NCBI RefSeq assembly: GCF_900116715.1
Contig: NZ_FPBM01000003.1
Span: 62,001 to 126,000, forward strand
Length of the DNA stretch: 64,000 bases
Source of the DNA: Polaromonas sp. YR568
Lineage (GTDB): Bacteria; Pseudomonadota; Gammaproteobacteria; Burkholderiales; Burkholderiaceae_C
Reading direction: 5' to 3'
Both the position numbers and the translations under genes were made by a program. Below are positions 17,295 to 27,055 of this stretch, piece after piece (within the stretch, counting starts at the first letter, position 1; each line of letters opens with the position of its first letter). The notes beneath the pieces were generated by a model. It searched no databases and was not told the origin of the DNA. It saw nothing but the letters and a program-made list of their open reading frames with translations.

Positions 17295-17888
17295 ATGATA
17301 CTGAGTAAATCAAAATTTCAGGCGGGGATGGTTATCTCTGCCCTGCTGGTGTTCAGCGCCGTGGCGCAGGCCCAGCCGCAAGGCGAAGCCGCATTGATCA
17401 AACGCGAAGCTCAGCTGCGCGATGCGCCGGGCGATGCCTCGCGCAGCCTGGCACCGTTGCCGGTGCAAACACCGGTGACGCGGCTGGGCGACCGCCAGGG
17501 CGCGTGGATCAAGGTCCGCACGGCCGACGGTGCCACCGGCTGGGTGCACATGTTTGACATCACCTCCGCCAGCGCGCAAAGCTCCAGCACAGGCGCCGGT
17601 GCGCTGCGCAGCCTCTCCAGCTTTTTCAACAAGGGCAGCGCACAGGCGCCGGGCAGCACCGTCGCCACCTCCACCGTGGGCATACGCGGCCTGGGCGCCG
17701 AAGACCTCGCCAATGCGCAGCCCAATCTGGCCGCCGTGGCGCAAGCCGACGCCAACCGCGCCAATGCCGCGCAAGCCCGGCAGTTTGCCGGCAGCGCCTC
17801 GCTGAACAGCCGCCAGGTCGACCCTCTGCCCACGCCCGCACCACCGGCCGCGGCGCCCAGCGCTGCCACCGAGCAATACGGCCGCTGA
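17295..17888 (+). CDS. Secreted SH3-domain protein
   Basis: A 197-residue exported protein: the signal peptide ends near AQAQP (about residue 25), followed by a bacterial SH3 domain (REAQLRDAPGD to GWVHMFDI, about 35-95) and a low-complexity Ala/Pro/Ser-rich C-terminal tail. GGGAGGAG upstream of the ATG at 17295 fixes the start within a longer open frame. It lies about 40 bp before the M48 protease gene, and this SH3-M48 pairing suggests a joint envelope or cell-wall quality-control role, which is inferred. Confidence 0.85.
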   Translation: MILSKSKFQAGMVISALLVFSAVAQAQPQGEAALIKREAQLRDAPGDASRSLAPLPVQTPVTRLGDRQGAWIKVRTADGATGWVHMFDITSASAQSSSTGAGALRSLSSFFNKGSAQAPGSTVATSTVGIRGLGAEDLANAQPNLAAVAQADANRANAAQARQFAGSASLNSRQVDPLPTPAPPAAAPSAATEQYGR

Positions 17889-17927
17889 TAAAAGCAAGTA
17901 CAAAAACACAAGACAAGAGGCACTGCC

Positions 17928-18980
17928 ATGAATCTTCACGCCCTCCAAACGCTGGGAACGCCCGCACGCCAAGCGGTTTTTGCATTGGCTTTGCTGGCCG
18001 GCCTCAGCCCCCTCACCGCCCAGGCCCAGGACGCGGCCAAGGCGCTGGGCGGCCTGTTCCAGTCACTGATAAAGCCCAACCAGCCTGCGCAACCGGCACA
18101 ACAACCCAATTCAGCCTCGGGCCTGGCAGGCGCGTTGCTGGGTGCGAGCCTGGCGCCTGCGGGCAGCCAGGCGGCGCAGGGCGGTGACCTGTTCCAGTTG
18201 CTGTCGCAATCGCTGGACCAGATCGATGAGCCGCGTGAAGTCCAGATCGGCCAGCAACTGGCCGCTGTGTTGCTGGGTAGCAAGCCGCTCTACCCCGACA
18301 TGGCCATGCAGCGCTACGTCAACCAGCTGGGCCGCTGGATCAGCCTGCAATCGTCCCGCCCCGACCTGCCCTGGACCTTCGCCGTCCTCGACGACCCCGG
18401 CTTCAATGCTTTTGCCACGCCGGGCGGCTACGTGTTCGTCACCAAGGGCCTGATGGACCGCGTGGCGGACGAAGGCGAGCTGGCCGGCATCCTGGCGCAT
18501 GAGATCACCCACGTCACGGCCAAGCACCACCTGATCGCCATGAACAAGGCAGCCCGTGCCGGCCTGCTGACGCAGGTGATCAGCTCACAGCTGAAGAATG
18601 ACCTGGGCGGCATGGTGTCGTCGCAGCTGCTGGCGCTGGGCAAAAACATGTACACCAAGGGCCTGGACCAGCAAGACGAATTTGACGCCGACCGCACCGG
18701 CGTGGCCCTGGCTGCACGCGCGGGGTTTGACCCCTACGGCCTGGTCGCCGTGCTGCAGCAACTGCGCACCGCCGCGCCGGATGATGCGCTCTTTGCCCTG
18801 TCGCTGAGCACCCATCCCCCCGCCCAGACACGCCTGAACCAGCTCGAGCAAGCCATGGGCAACCGGCTGGACGCCTATGCGGGCCAGCCGTCCGTGACGG
18901 TGGCACAGCGCATGAGCGGGGCAAACCGCCGGCCGACGGCGCAGGCGCCTGCACGACCACCCGCCAAAAAGACGAACTGA
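17928..18980 (+). CDS. M48-family periplasmic zinc metalloprotease
   Basis: A 350-residue protease with a signal peptide (ALALLAGLSPLTAQAQ, cleavage near residue 34). The zinc site HEITH is at 191-195 and the third ligand Glu251 in EFDAD. The fold matches the BepA/LoiP/YfgC-like M48 group, which degrades misfolded envelope proteins. An extra Gln/Pro/Ala-rich segment (about 50-85) precedes the catalytic domain. A PPAKKTN tail ends the protein. It follows the SH3 protein on the same strand. Confidence 0.9.
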   Translation: MNLHALQTLGTPARQAVFALALLAGLSPLTAQAQDAAKALGGLFQSLIKPNQPAQPAQQPNSASGLAGALLGASLAPAGSQAAQGGDLFQLLSQSLDQIDEPREVQIGQQLAAVLLGSKPLYPDMAMQRYVNQLGRWISLQSSRPDLPWTFAVLDDPGFNAFATPGGYVFVTKGLMDRVADEGELAGILAHEITHVTAKHHLIAMNKAARAGLLTQVISSQLKNDLGGMVSSQLLALGKNMYTKGLDQQDEFDADRTGVALAARAGFDPYGLVAVLQQLRTAAPDDALFALSLSTHPPAQTRLNQLEQAMGNRLDAYAGQPSVTVAQRMSGANRRPTAQAPARPPAKKTN

Positions 18981-19112
18981 GAAAGCAGGGAATCCGGCCC
19001 AGGTGGTGAATCCGCGTGAGGGCCGGTTCTGAGCTCGTATGGAGGCCAAAAGAGGCCTCATCCAGACAAGGCGCCCAACGGCACGGCGCCGCTTTGCGTC
19101 ACGACGGCAGCG
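18981..19112. other. Intergenic hairpins between convergent genes
   Basis: Two inverted repeats lie here: CCGGCCC...GGGCCGG (about 18994-19026) and GAGGCC-AAAAGA-GGCCTC (19042-19059). Neither is followed by a convincing T-run, so termination is only possible, not shown. Confidence 0.4.
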
Positions 19113-20075
19113 TTAACGTCCTTTGGTGAAAACGAAAATCCCGGCAATCACCAGCACCGTTCCGGCCGCCACCCAGGCCGTAAACGGCTCACCCAGAATC
19201 AGCACCCCCATCAAGATGGTCGACATCGGGCCCACCATGCCGGTCTGCGCGGCCATGCCGGCGCCTATGCGTTCAATCGCCATCATTACCATCAGCACCG
19301 GCACGGCCGTGCACAGCGTGGCATTGAGCAGCGACAGCCAGATCACCTCGGGCGCCACGGCAACGGCGGCGCTCATGGGCCGCAGCAGGACAAACTGCAG
19401 CAGGCAAAGCAGGCAGGCCACGGAGGTGGCCAGGCCCACCAGGCGCAGCGAGCCGAGCCGCCTGACCATCTCGCCGCTGTACACCAGGTAAAGCGCATAG
19501 CTGACGGCGCTGAGGAACACCAGCAGCGCGCCCCAGGCAGCGTCGGCGCCCTGCAGCGTGATCTCATGGCCGAACACCAGCACCACGCCGCAGTAGCTGA
19601 TGGCCATGCCGATGATCTGCGGCGGGCTGACGCGGCGCTTGTACATCACCAGGCCCAGCAGCAACACCACGGTGGGGTTGAGGTAAAGAATCAGCCGCTC
19701 AAGGGATGCACTGATGAACGCCAGCCCCGCAAAGTCCAGGAAGCTGGAGAGGTAATAGCCGGTAAAGCCCAGCCAGAGCACGCCCAGCCAGTCCTTGCGG
19801 GTAAGCGGCGCCTTGCCGCGGCTGGCCCACCACGCCATCGCCGCGAAGATGGGCAGCGCAAACAGCATGCGGTACATGATCAGCGTGACAGCGTCGACGC
19901 CGTAGCGGTAAGCCAGCTTGACGATGATGGCCTTGCCGCTGAAAGCGATGGCGCCGAAGGTGGCTAGCAACAGGCCGGGCGCCAGGCTTTTGGTCGCCGC
20001 TTGTGCCGCTGCTTGCGCCCGTCCGTCCTGCCCTGAGGGGGCTGGTGGTTTGGGAGTATCGGTTTCGCCGGTCAA
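19113..20075 (-). CDS. EamA/DMT-family transporter
   Basis: A 320-residue inner-membrane protein with about ten hydrophobic segments after a hydrophilic Pro/Ala/Gln-rich N-terminal tail (about 30 residues). The first membrane segment begins LAPGLLLATFGAIAFSGKAI. The start codon is a TTG 10 nt after the GGT gene; no better ATG is available before the first helix. It is probably co-transcribed with the gamma-glutamyltransferase gene, which may hint at export or uptake of an amino acid or peptide product, but this is inference. Confidence 0.85.
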   Translation of the reverse strand: MTGETDTPKPPAPSGQDGRAQAAAQAATKSLAPGLLLATFGAIAFSGKAIIVKLAYRYGVDAVTLIMYRMLFALPIFAAMAWWASRGKAPLTRKDWLGVLWLGFTGYYLSSFLDFAGLAFISASLERLILYLNPTVVLLLGLVMYKRRVSPPQIIGMAISYCGVVLVFGHEITLQGADAAWGALLVFLSAVSYALYLVYSGEMVRRLGSLRLVGLATSVACLLCLLQFVLLRPMSAAVAVAPEVIWLSLLNATLCTAVPVLMVMMAIERIGAGMAAQTGMVGPMSTILMGVLILGEPFTAWVAAGTVLVIAGIFVFTKGR

Positions 20076-20084
20076 GGTGCTTGC

Positions 20085-21695
20085 TTAAAAACCCACGGCC
20101 TGGCCGTCGCGCCGCGCATCGCTGGCGGCCACGTAACCTTCGGTCTTGGGGTTGCCGGCGCGCCAGATGAACTGGCCGGCGCCGAAATCCTGGTAAGAGT
20201 CGTTGATCACCTCCATGCGGTGGCCGCGTTCGGCCAGGCCCTGCACGGTGCCCGCGTCCATGCCAGCTTCGACGTTGATCTCCATGCCCGCGTTGTAGCG
20301 CCAGCGCGGTGCGTCGCAGGCAACCTGCGGGCTTTGGCCGTAGTCCAGCATGCGCACCAGCGTTTGCATGTGGCCTTGCGGCTGCATGTTGGCGCCCATC
20401 ACGCCATAGCTCATCACCGGCTGGCCGTCTTTGGTGAGGAAGGCCGGGATGATGGTGTGGAAAGGCCGCTTGCCCGGCGCGACCTGGTTGACGCCCGGCT
20501 GCAGGCTGAAGCCGTGGCCGCGGTTTTGCAGGCTGATGCCGAATTCTGGCTCGACACAGCCCGAGCCGAAGCCCATGTAATTGCTCTGGATAAAGCTCAC
20601 CATCATGCCGTCTTCATCGGCCGCGGTGAGGTAAATCGTGCCGCCTTTGACGGGGTTGCCCGCGCCAAAGTCCTGTGCCTTTTTCATGTCTATCAGTTTG
20701 GCACGGGATGCGAGGTAGCTGTCATCGAGCATTTGCTCGGCCGTCACCTCCATTGACGAGGGCTCGGCCACGTACTTGTAAATATCGGCAAACGCCAGCT
20801 TCATGGCCTCAATCTGCAAATGCTGCGAGTCCACGCCGTCAACGGGCAAACCGGCCACATCAAATTTGTCGAGGATGCCCAGCGCGATCAGCGCGGCAAT
20901 GCCTTGCCCGTTGGGCGGGATCTCATGCAGTGTGTAGCCCCGGTAATCCTTGGCGATGGGTTTGACCCACTCGGGCTGGTAGTTGGCGAAGTCTTTGGCG
21001 GTGATGCTGCCGCCGTTTTGTGCGGAGAACTTTTCAATCGCCTGGGCGATGGCGCCGCCGTAGTAAGCGTCGCCTTTTGTTTCAGCGATGGCGCGCAGCG
21101 CTCTGGCCGCGGCCTTGAACTGGAACAGCTCACCCACATTGGGCGCGCGGCCCCAGGGCAGGAAAGACTGCGCAAAGCCCGGCAGCGATTGCAGCTCTGC
21201 CGTGGCGGCCGCCCACTTTTGCTGAACCACGGGGGGCAACAGGTAGCCGCGCTCGGCGATCTCAATCGCCGGCTCCATCAGGTCGGCAAAAGGCAGCTTG
21301 CCAAAACGTTTGCTCAGCGCCACCCAGCTGGCGACCGCACCGGGCACCGTGACGGAATCCATCCCGCGCTTGGGCGGCGTCTGCGCATCGGCGCCGTATT
21401 TGCGGCTGAAATACTCGGGCGTCCAGCTTTGTGGCGCGCGGCCCGAGGCGTTGAGTCCATGCAGCTCCTTGCCGTCCCACAGGATGCAAAAGGCATCGCT
21501 ACCCAGGCCGTTGCTGACGGGCTCGACGATGGTCATGGCCGCAGCGGCGGCAATCGCGGCATCCACCGCATTGCCGCCCTTGAGCATCATGCGCAGGCCG
21601 GCTTGTGCACCCAGCGGGTGCGAGGTCGACACCACATTGCGCGCAAACAGCGGCAGGCGGGTGGAGGTGTAGGGGTTGCTGTAATTGAAGTTCAT
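20085..21695 (-). CDS. Gamma-glutamyltransferase family protein
   Basis: A 536-residue Ntn-hydrolase of the GGT family, which cleaves gamma-glutamyl bonds in glutathione-type compounds. The family signature NVVSTSHPLGAQAGL is at the N-terminus, GGNAVDAAIAA follows, and the likely autoprocessing threonine is in KGGTIYLTAADEDG. There is no clear signal peptide, unlike E. coli Ggt, so a cytoplasmic or divergent role is possible. AGGTGA lies 7 nt before the ATG at 21695, so that start is preferred to the GTG four codons upstream. The substrate is not certain. Confidence 0.87.
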   Translation of the reverse strand: MNFNYSNPYTSTRLPLFARNVVSTSHPLGAQAGLRMMLKGGNAVDAAIAAAAAMTIVEPVSNGLGSDAFCILWDGKELHGLNASGRAPQSWTPEYFSRKYGADAQTPPKRGMDSVTVPGAVASWVALSKRFGKLPFADLMEPAIEIAERGYLLPPVVQQKWAAATAELQSLPGFAQSFLPWGRAPNVGELFQFKAAARALRAIAETKGDAYYGGAIAQAIEKFSAQNGGSITAKDFANYQPEWVKPIAKDYRGYTLHEIPPNGQGIAALIALGILDKFDVAGLPVDGVDSQHLQIEAMKLAFADIYKYVAEPSSMEVTAEQMLDDSYLASRAKLIDMKKAQDFGAGNPVKGGTIYLTAADEDGMMVSFIQSNYMGFGSGCVEPEFGISLQNRGHGFSLQPGVNQVAPGKRPFHTIIPAFLTKDGQPVMSYGVMGANMQPQGHMQTLVRMLDYGQSPQVACDAPRWRYNAGMEINVEAGMDAGTVQGLAERGHRMEVINDSYQDFGAGQFIWRAGNPKTEGYVAASDARRDGQAVGF

Positions 21696-21864
21696 GAAGT
21701 GAGTCACCTGTTAACAGTCAGGGAGATCAGGGAAAGCGGAGAAGACAAGCAGGAAGATACGCGAAGAGGCGCGCCCGCGCAGGCAGTGAAATCAGTGCAA
21801 ATCGGCCGTTGGTGTTTGCTTGTCCAACCAGGTCACGCCGCGCGGCCATGACCATCGAAGGATA

Positions 21865-22845
21865 TCAATCGGCGGTGATTTTCCGCTCTGCAATGATTTT
21901 CTTCCACTTGGCGGTGTCGGCCTTGACCATGGCCGCAAAGGCCGGCGGCGTGCTGCCCGTGGGCTCCGCGCCCAGCCGGGCGAAGCGGTCTTTCACGTCG
22001 GCATCGGCCAGGGCGGCATTGATTGCCTGGTTGACCTTGCCCACCAGCTCGGGCGGCATGCCCTTGGGGCCGTACACGCCGAACCAGGTGACCGACTCGA
22101 AGCCGGGCAAGACTTCCGACACGGTCGGCATGTCGGGCGCGAGCGCCGTGCGTTTGAGGGTGGTGACCGCCAGCGCGCGCAGCTTGCCGTCCTTCACATG
22201 CGGCATGCCGGTGACAAAGGAATCAAACAGCACGTCGATCTTGCCGCTGATCAGATCCGGCATGGCCAGCGCGGTACCGCGATAAGGAATGTGCAGGATG
22301 AAGGTTTCCGACTGCGCCTTGAAGTATTCACTCGTCAAATGAACGATGGTGCCGTTGCCGCTGGAGGCGTAGTTCAAGCGCCCCGGGTTCTTGCGCGCGT
22401 AATCAATGAACTCGCGCATGGTTTTGGAGGGCGACGAATTGGGCACCAGCACGATATTGGGCGAGCTCGCCACATAGGCAATCGGCGTGAAGTCGGTCTC
22501 AGCGTTGTACGGGATCTTCGGGTTGATGGCCGGGCCTATGCTGTGCGTGCTCGACGTGGCCAGCAGCAGCGTGTAGCCGTCTGCAGGTGACTTGGAGGCC
22601 GCATCGGCGCCAATGGTGCCGCCTGCGCCCGGACGGTTGTCGACCACCACCGTCTGGCCGATTTTCTCACCCAGCTTTTGCGACAGCGCGCGCGCCAGGA
22701 TGTCGGTCGCACCGCCCGCCGGGAAGGGCACGATCATGCGGATGGGTTTGGAGGGGTAGCTCTGGGCCAGGGCAGGCCCTGCGAACACCAGAGAGAAAGC
22801 GGCGGCAAAAGACGCGGCCCAGGAAATCATATGTTTACGTTGCAT
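21865..22845 (-). CDS. tctC: Bug/TctC-family periplasmic receptor
   Basis: A 326-residue receptor with a signal peptide ending AGPALAQ (about residue 28) and Bug hallmarks IRMIVPFPAGGATDILAR, DNRPGAGGTIGADA and GKLRALAVTT. The frame is open for another 190 codons upstream, but that part is a shadow of tctA and of the terminator. The ATG at 22845 is chosen; no strong ribosome binding site is visible. It lies just downstream of tctB-tctA, so it is the probable receptor of that transporter, possibly for a di- or tricarboxylate. Confidence 0.88.
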   Translation of the reverse strand: MQRKHMISWAASFAAAFSLVFAGPALAQSYPSKPIRMIVPFPAGGATDILARALSQKLGEKIGQTVVVDNRPGAGGTIGADAASKSPADGYTLLLATSSTHSIGPAINPKIPYNAETDFTPIAYVASSPNIVLVPNSSPSKTMREFIDYARKNPGRLNYASSGNGTIVHLTSEYFKAQSETFILHIPYRGTALAMPDLISGKIDVLFDSFVTGMPHVKDGKLRALAVTTLKRTALAPDMPTVSEVLPGFESVTWFGVYGPKGMPPELVGKVNQAINAALADADVKDRFARLGAEPTGSTPPAFAAMVKADTAKWKKIIAERKITAD

Positions 22846-22927
22846 TGGGTCATTGTGCAACGATTTTTGCGCGCGACTATGCGGCAAATAAGCAAAATAG
22901 GCCAAACAAAAGCCATGTAAAAGCCAA

Positions 22928-22956
22928 ATAAAAAGGCACCCGAAGGTGCCTTTTTT
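22928..22956. terminator. Bidirectional intrinsic terminator between tctA and tctC
   Basis: GGCACC-CGAA-GGTGCC, flanked by A-runs on one side and T-runs on the other. Read on either strand it gives a GC stem with a poly-U tail. It sits inside the apparent tct gene set. Confidence 0.85.
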
Positions 22957-23006
22957 ATTTTGATTCACAGGGCGTCTTCGCACCTTTGTGAAATCTCTCG
23001 CGTCGT

Positions 23007-24521
23007 TTAATCCGCCTCGACGAAGGCCTCTTCCCGTTTGTTCTTGACCGCCGGCAACAGCACGATGACCAGCAACAGGAGAGCGGCGCCCAGCAGGCCT
23101 GCCGACAGCGGACGCGTGACAAACACGCTCCAGTCGCCACGCGACAGTAGCAGCGCACGGCGCAGGTTTTCCTCCATCATCGGGCCCAGGATGAAGCCCA
23201 GCAGCAGCGGAGCAGGCTCGGCGCCCAGCTTGATGAACAGGTAACCGATGCAGCCGAAAATCGCCACCATCCAGATGTCCCAGGTGTTGTTGTTGGTCGA
23301 GTACACGCCGATGGCGCAGAACAACACAATCGCGGGGAACAGCAGGCGGTAGGGAATCGTCAGCAGCTTGATCCAGATGCCGATCAGCGGCAGGTTCAGG
23401 ATCACCAGCATCGCATTGCCGATCCACATCGAGGCGATCAGGCCCCAGAACAGTTCGGGGTTGCTGGTCATGACCTGCGGGCCGGGCTGGATGTTGTGGA
23501 TGGTCATCGCTCCCACCATCAGCGCCATCACGGCGTTGGGGGGGATACCAAGTGTCAGCAGCGGAATGAAGGAGGTTTGCGAACCGGCGTTGTTGGCCGA
23601 CTCAGGCGCCGCCACACCGCGGATATTGCCCTTGCCGAAAGGCACTTCGCCCGGCCGCATCTTGATTTTCTTTTCCAGTGCGTAAGCGGCAAAAGCAGCC
23701 AGAAGTGCGCCACCGCCCGGCAAAATGCCCAGCGCCGAACCCAGCAGGGTGCCGCGCAGCACGGCGGGCGTCATGTTCTTGAAGTCTTCCTTGGTGGGGA
23801 ACAGGCCCGTCACCTTGGCCGTGAACACCTCGCGCTCATGCTCGGGTTGCGCCAGGTTGCTGATGATTTCACCGTAACCGAACACGCCCATGGCGATCAC
23901 CACGAAGCCGATGCCGTCGGTCAGTTCAGGCACGTCGAAGCTGAAGCGTGCGACGCCGGAGTTCACGTCGGTGCCGACCAGGCCGAGCAGCAGGCCCAGC
24001 ACAATCATGGCCACCGCCTTGAGCAGCGAACCCGAAGCCAGCACCACAGCGCCGATCAGGCCCAGCACCATCAGTGCGAAGTATTCGGCGGGGCCGAACT
24101 TGAAGGCCAGCTCGGTCAGAGGGGGAGCAAAGGCCGCCAGAATCAGCGTGCCGACGCAACCCGCGAAGAAAGAGCCAAGGCCCGCAGCGGCAAGCGCAGG
24201 GCCCGCTCGCCCCTTTCTCGCCATCTGGTAGCCGTCGATACAAGTGACCACCGATGAAGACTCACCCGGCAGGTTCACCAAAATGGCGGTGGTGGAGCCG
24301 CCGTACTGCGCGCCGTAGTAAATACCGGCCAGCATGATCAGCGCGGACACCGGCGGCAAGGCATAGGTGGCCGGCAGCAGCATGGCGATGGTGGCAACCG
24401 GGCCGATGCCGGGCAGCACACCGATCAGCGTGCCCAGCACGCAACCGATGAAGGCGTAAAGCAGGTTGATGGGCGTGAACGCAACGCCGAAACCCAGGGA
24501 CAAGTTAGCAATGAGATCCAT
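23007..24521 (-). CDS. tctA: Tripartite tricarboxylate transporter large membrane subunit TctA
   Basis: A 504-residue integral membrane subunit with about ten to twelve hydrophobic segments. The TctA signatures GTLIGVLPGIGPVATIAML (near residue 35), GIYYGAQYGGSTTAILVNLPGE and GSALGILPGGGALLAAFAAY (near 280) are clear. It forms the channel of a secondary carboxylate transporter together with TctB and a periplasmic TctC. It starts 9 nt after tctB stops. The substrate is not readable. Confidence 0.93.
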   Translation of the reverse strand: MDLIANLSLGFGVAFTPINLLYAFIGCVLGTLIGVLPGIGPVATIAMLLPATYALPPVSALIMLAGIYYGAQYGGSTTAILVNLPGESSSVVTCIDGYQMARKGRAGPALAAAGLGSFFAGCVGTLILAAFAPPLTELAFKFGPAEYFALMVLGLIGAVVLASGSLLKAVAMIVLGLLLGLVGTDVNSGVARFSFDVPELTDGIGFVVIAMGVFGYGEIISNLAQPEHEREVFTAKVTGLFPTKEDFKNMTPAVLRGTLLGSALGILPGGGALLAAFAAYALEKKIKMRPGEVPFGKGNIRGVAAPESANNAGSQTSFIPLLTLGIPPNAVMALMVGAMTIHNIQPGPQVMTSNPELFWGLIASMWIGNAMLVILNLPLIGIWIKLLTIPYRLLFPAIVLFCAIGVYSTNNNTWDIWMVAIFGCIGYLFIKLGAEPAPLLLGFILGPMMEENLRRALLLSRGDWSVFVTRPLSAGLLGAALLLLVIVLLPAVKNKREEAFVEAD

Positions 24522-24530
24522 TTTTTATCC

Positions 24531-25019
24531 TTAGCCTGTGATGAATTCAGGCCAAACCGGGAATTGCAGTTTGAGCGCCACGACGAAGGCAAGGTAGCTG
24601 CCGATCGCCAGCACGGTGGCAAGAATGAAGGTGGTTTTGAACTTCCAGCCGGTTTCGGCCATGCTGGCGATGAAGGTCAGGGCGTAGATGGCGACGATCA
24701 TGCCCATGGCCGGCAGCTTGATGCTGGGCAGGCCGGCCAGCAAAATGCCGAACACCACGTTGGCCAGGATGATGAAAAACAGGGGCTTCCAGGCCCATTT
24801 GCCGATTTTTCCGCCGCCTTCGGCTTCAACCACCAGCGAGGTGAAAGTGATGGCAGCCCCGATCAGGGCCAGCAAAATCCCCAGCATGAGCGGGAAGTAG
24901 CCGGGACCCATGCGGGCGCCCTCTCCCACGTTGTAGGTGGTGGCGCCCCATGCGAACGCCCCGCCGACGCCCATGAACATGAGGCCGGAGAAGAAGTCTT
25001 TTTGACTCTTGATATTCAC
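24531..25019 (-). CDS. tctB: Tripartite tricarboxylate transporter small subunit TctB
   Basis: A 162-residue membrane protein with four hydrophobic segments and the typical FFSGLMFMGVGGAFAW and MGPGYFPLMLGILLALIG blocks. The frame is open 16 codons further, but AGGAGAC lies 6 nt before a GTG at 25019 giving MNIKSQKDF, so the GTG start is preferred. It is the first gene of tctBA. Confidence 0.88.
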   Translation of the reverse strand: MNIKSQKDFFSGLMFMGVGGAFAWGATTYNVGEGARMGPGYFPLMLGILLALIGAAITFTSLVVEAEGGGKIGKWAWKPLFFIILANVVFGILLAGLPSIKLPAMGMIVAIYALTFIASMAETGWKFKTTFILATVLAIGSYLAFVVALKLQFPVWPEFITG

Positions 25020-25181
25020 GGCTTTGTCTCCTCTATACAAGTAAGAATGAATCGGTGGATTGTGCATTTATTCATGGGAATTCAGCATGTGGCTTTCACT
25101 TACCTTTCGTCAACTATTTTCTTACCCATCACTGACGGGAAGGCGAAGGCACCGTGAAGTTGGTAGAAACCCTTGGAGGGT

Positions 25182-26984
25182 TCAGGAAAGGGGCGGGGTA
25201 GATGCGAGTATTTCCTCTATCGTCGTCAGGCCTTCGGCCACTTTGAGCGCGCCCGCCAGCCGCAGTGGGCGCATACCCTCGCTGATCGACTGGCGGCGCA
25301 GTGCATCAATATTGGGCTCTTTGGAGACCTTTTCCTTGAAGCCCTCGGTCACCGTCAGCAACTCATAAAGACCCATGCGGCCACGGAAACCCGTCATGCG
25401 GCAGTCCACGCAGCCGACGGGTTTGTAGGGCCGGTAGCCCCCGTTGATCTGCCAGGGCTTGACCATTGCGGCCAGCGTTTCACGCTGCGCGGCCTCATCG
25501 GGCTCGCGGCAATTGCTGCACAGTGATCGCACCAGCCGCTGCGCCAGCACGCCCAGCACCGTGGCATTGATCAAATAAGAAGGCACGCCCAGCTCCATCA
25601 GGCGGGATACCGCCGAAGGCGCATCGTTGGTGTGCAGCGTGCTGAAGACCAGGTGGCCCGTGAGCGCAGCCTGCACGGCCATCTCGGCGGTCTGCAGGTC
25701 TCGGATTTCGCCCACCATGATGATGTCCGGGTCCTGCCGCATCAGCGCGCGCAGGCCTTCGGGGAAATCAAAGTCCAGGTGCGGCTGCACCTGCGTCTGG
25801 TTAAAGGCCGGCTCGATCATTTCGATCGGGTCTTCAATCGTGCTGACGTTGACTTCTTCCGTCGCCAGGCGCTTGAGGGTGGAATACAGCGTGGTGGTTT
25901 TGCCAGAGCCGGTCGGGCCGGTCACCAGCACAATGCCGTAAGGCCGCTTGACGAGTTGCTCCCAGCGGTCGGCGTCATGCTGTGAAAAGCCCAGCGCATC
26001 GAGATTTTTGACGGTGGTGTCCGGGTCAAAAATACGCATGACCATCTTCTCGCCGAAGGCCGTGGGCAAGGTCGACAGGCGCATTTCAATTTCGTCGCCG
26101 CGCGGGTTGCGGGTCTTGATACGGCCGTCCTGCGGGCGGCGTTTTTCCACCACGTCCATGCGGCCCAGCAGCTTGATGCGGGCCGTCATGGCGTTGTGCA
26201 CGCCCATGGGTAACTGGTACACCGGGTGCAGCACGCCGTCGATGCGAAAGCGGATCACGCCCTGCTCGCGCCGGGGCTCCAGATGGATATCGCTGGCGCG
26301 CTGGTCAAAGGCGTACTGCCAGAGCCAGTCCACCACCTGCACCACGCCCTGGTCGTTGGCGTCCAGCTGTTTGTTGCTCTTGTTGAGCTCCACCAGTTGT
26401 TCAAAGCTCGCCGTCGTCGACCCGCTGCCTGACTTGACAGCTGCCTTGACGGATTTGGCCAGCGCAAAAAACTCGGCGGTGAACTTGGTGATCTCCAGCG
26501 GGCTGGCCACCACCAGGCGCACGCTGCGCTTGGCCTGCCGTTCGACTTCCTGCACCCAGTCGGTGATAAAGGGTTCGGAGGTGGCGATCACCACCTCGCT
26601 AGGCGTGACCTGCACCGGCAGCACCTTGTGCCGCTCGGCATACATGGCCGACATGGTGTCGGCAACCTTGCCCACATCGACCTTGAGCGGATCGATCCGC
26701 ATATAGGCCAGGTTCGCGCGGCCGGCCAGCCACTGCGCCATGGTTTCGATGTCCAGTGGCTTGCCATCGGCCACGCGGGTCATGCCCACGCTGGCCAGAC
26801 GGGTCAGCGGCGGCTGCGCGCTTTGCACCTGCGAGCAGCGCGCGATGGTGCGCTGCGCCTCGGCGGCGCTGATCACACCGTCTTCACTGAGCCACTCCAC
26901 CAGCGTGCGCCAGTCCAGCGGGCCGACATGGCCTTTTTTCGGGTGCGGCTCGCGGTGGGGTTTGGGGTGGGTCACAGCGCTCAT
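25182..26984 (-). CDS. GspE/PulE/PilB-type secretion ATPase, orphan
   Basis: A 600-residue AAA-type ATPase. An N-terminal GspE-N-like domain is followed by the ATPase with AASDIHLEPRREQGVIRFRID-like block (QRASDIHLEPRRE), Walker A GPTGSGKTT, Walker B IIMVGEIRD, the His-box TLHTNDAPSA, and a zinc-binding CSNC...CVDC pair near residues 510-545. It powers type II secretion or type IV pilus-like assembly in relatives. No secretion-system genes are adjacent; it follows the TatD-glycosylase-spermidine-synthase-like genes on the same strand. The ATG at 26984 (MSAVT) is chosen over a start three codons upstream; either is possible. Confidence 0.92.
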   Translation of the reverse strand: MSAVTHPKPHREPHPKKGHVGPLDWRTLVEWLSEDGVISAAEAQRTIARCSQVQSAQPPLTRLASVGMTRVADGKPLDIETMAQWLAGRANLAYMRIDPLKVDVGKVADTMSAMYAERHKVLPVQVTPSEVVIATSEPFITDWVQEVERQAKRSVRLVVASPLEITKFTAEFFALAKSVKAAVKSGSGSTTASFEQLVELNKSNKQLDANDQGVVQVVDWLWQYAFDQRASDIHLEPRREQGVIRFRIDGVLHPVYQLPMGVHNAMTARIKLLGRMDVVEKRRPQDGRIKTRNPRGDEIEMRLSTLPTAFGEKMVMRIFDPDTTVKNLDALGFSQHDADRWEQLVKRPYGIVLVTGPTGSGKTTTLYSTLKRLATEEVNVSTIEDPIEMIEPAFNQTQVQPHLDFDFPEGLRALMRQDPDIIMVGEIRDLQTAEMAVQAALTGHLVFSTLHTNDAPSAVSRLMELGVPSYLINATVLGVLAQRLVRSLCSNCREPDEAAQRETLAAMVKPWQINGGYRPYKPVGCVDCRMTGFRGRMGLYELLTVTEGFKEKVSKEPNIDALRRQSISEGMRPLRLAGALKVAEGLTTIEEILASTPPLS

Positions 26985-27055
26985 GGGTGGCACTGTACCC
27001 CATCCACCCTTAGCTTAGAACCCGTTCTTCGCCACCTTGCCGCCAAGCGTCGGCA

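Noticed and set aside
22846-23427. N-terminal extension of the tctC frame by about 190 codons
   Set aside because: It runs through the terminator and antiparallel shadow of tctA; the signal peptide begins at 22845.
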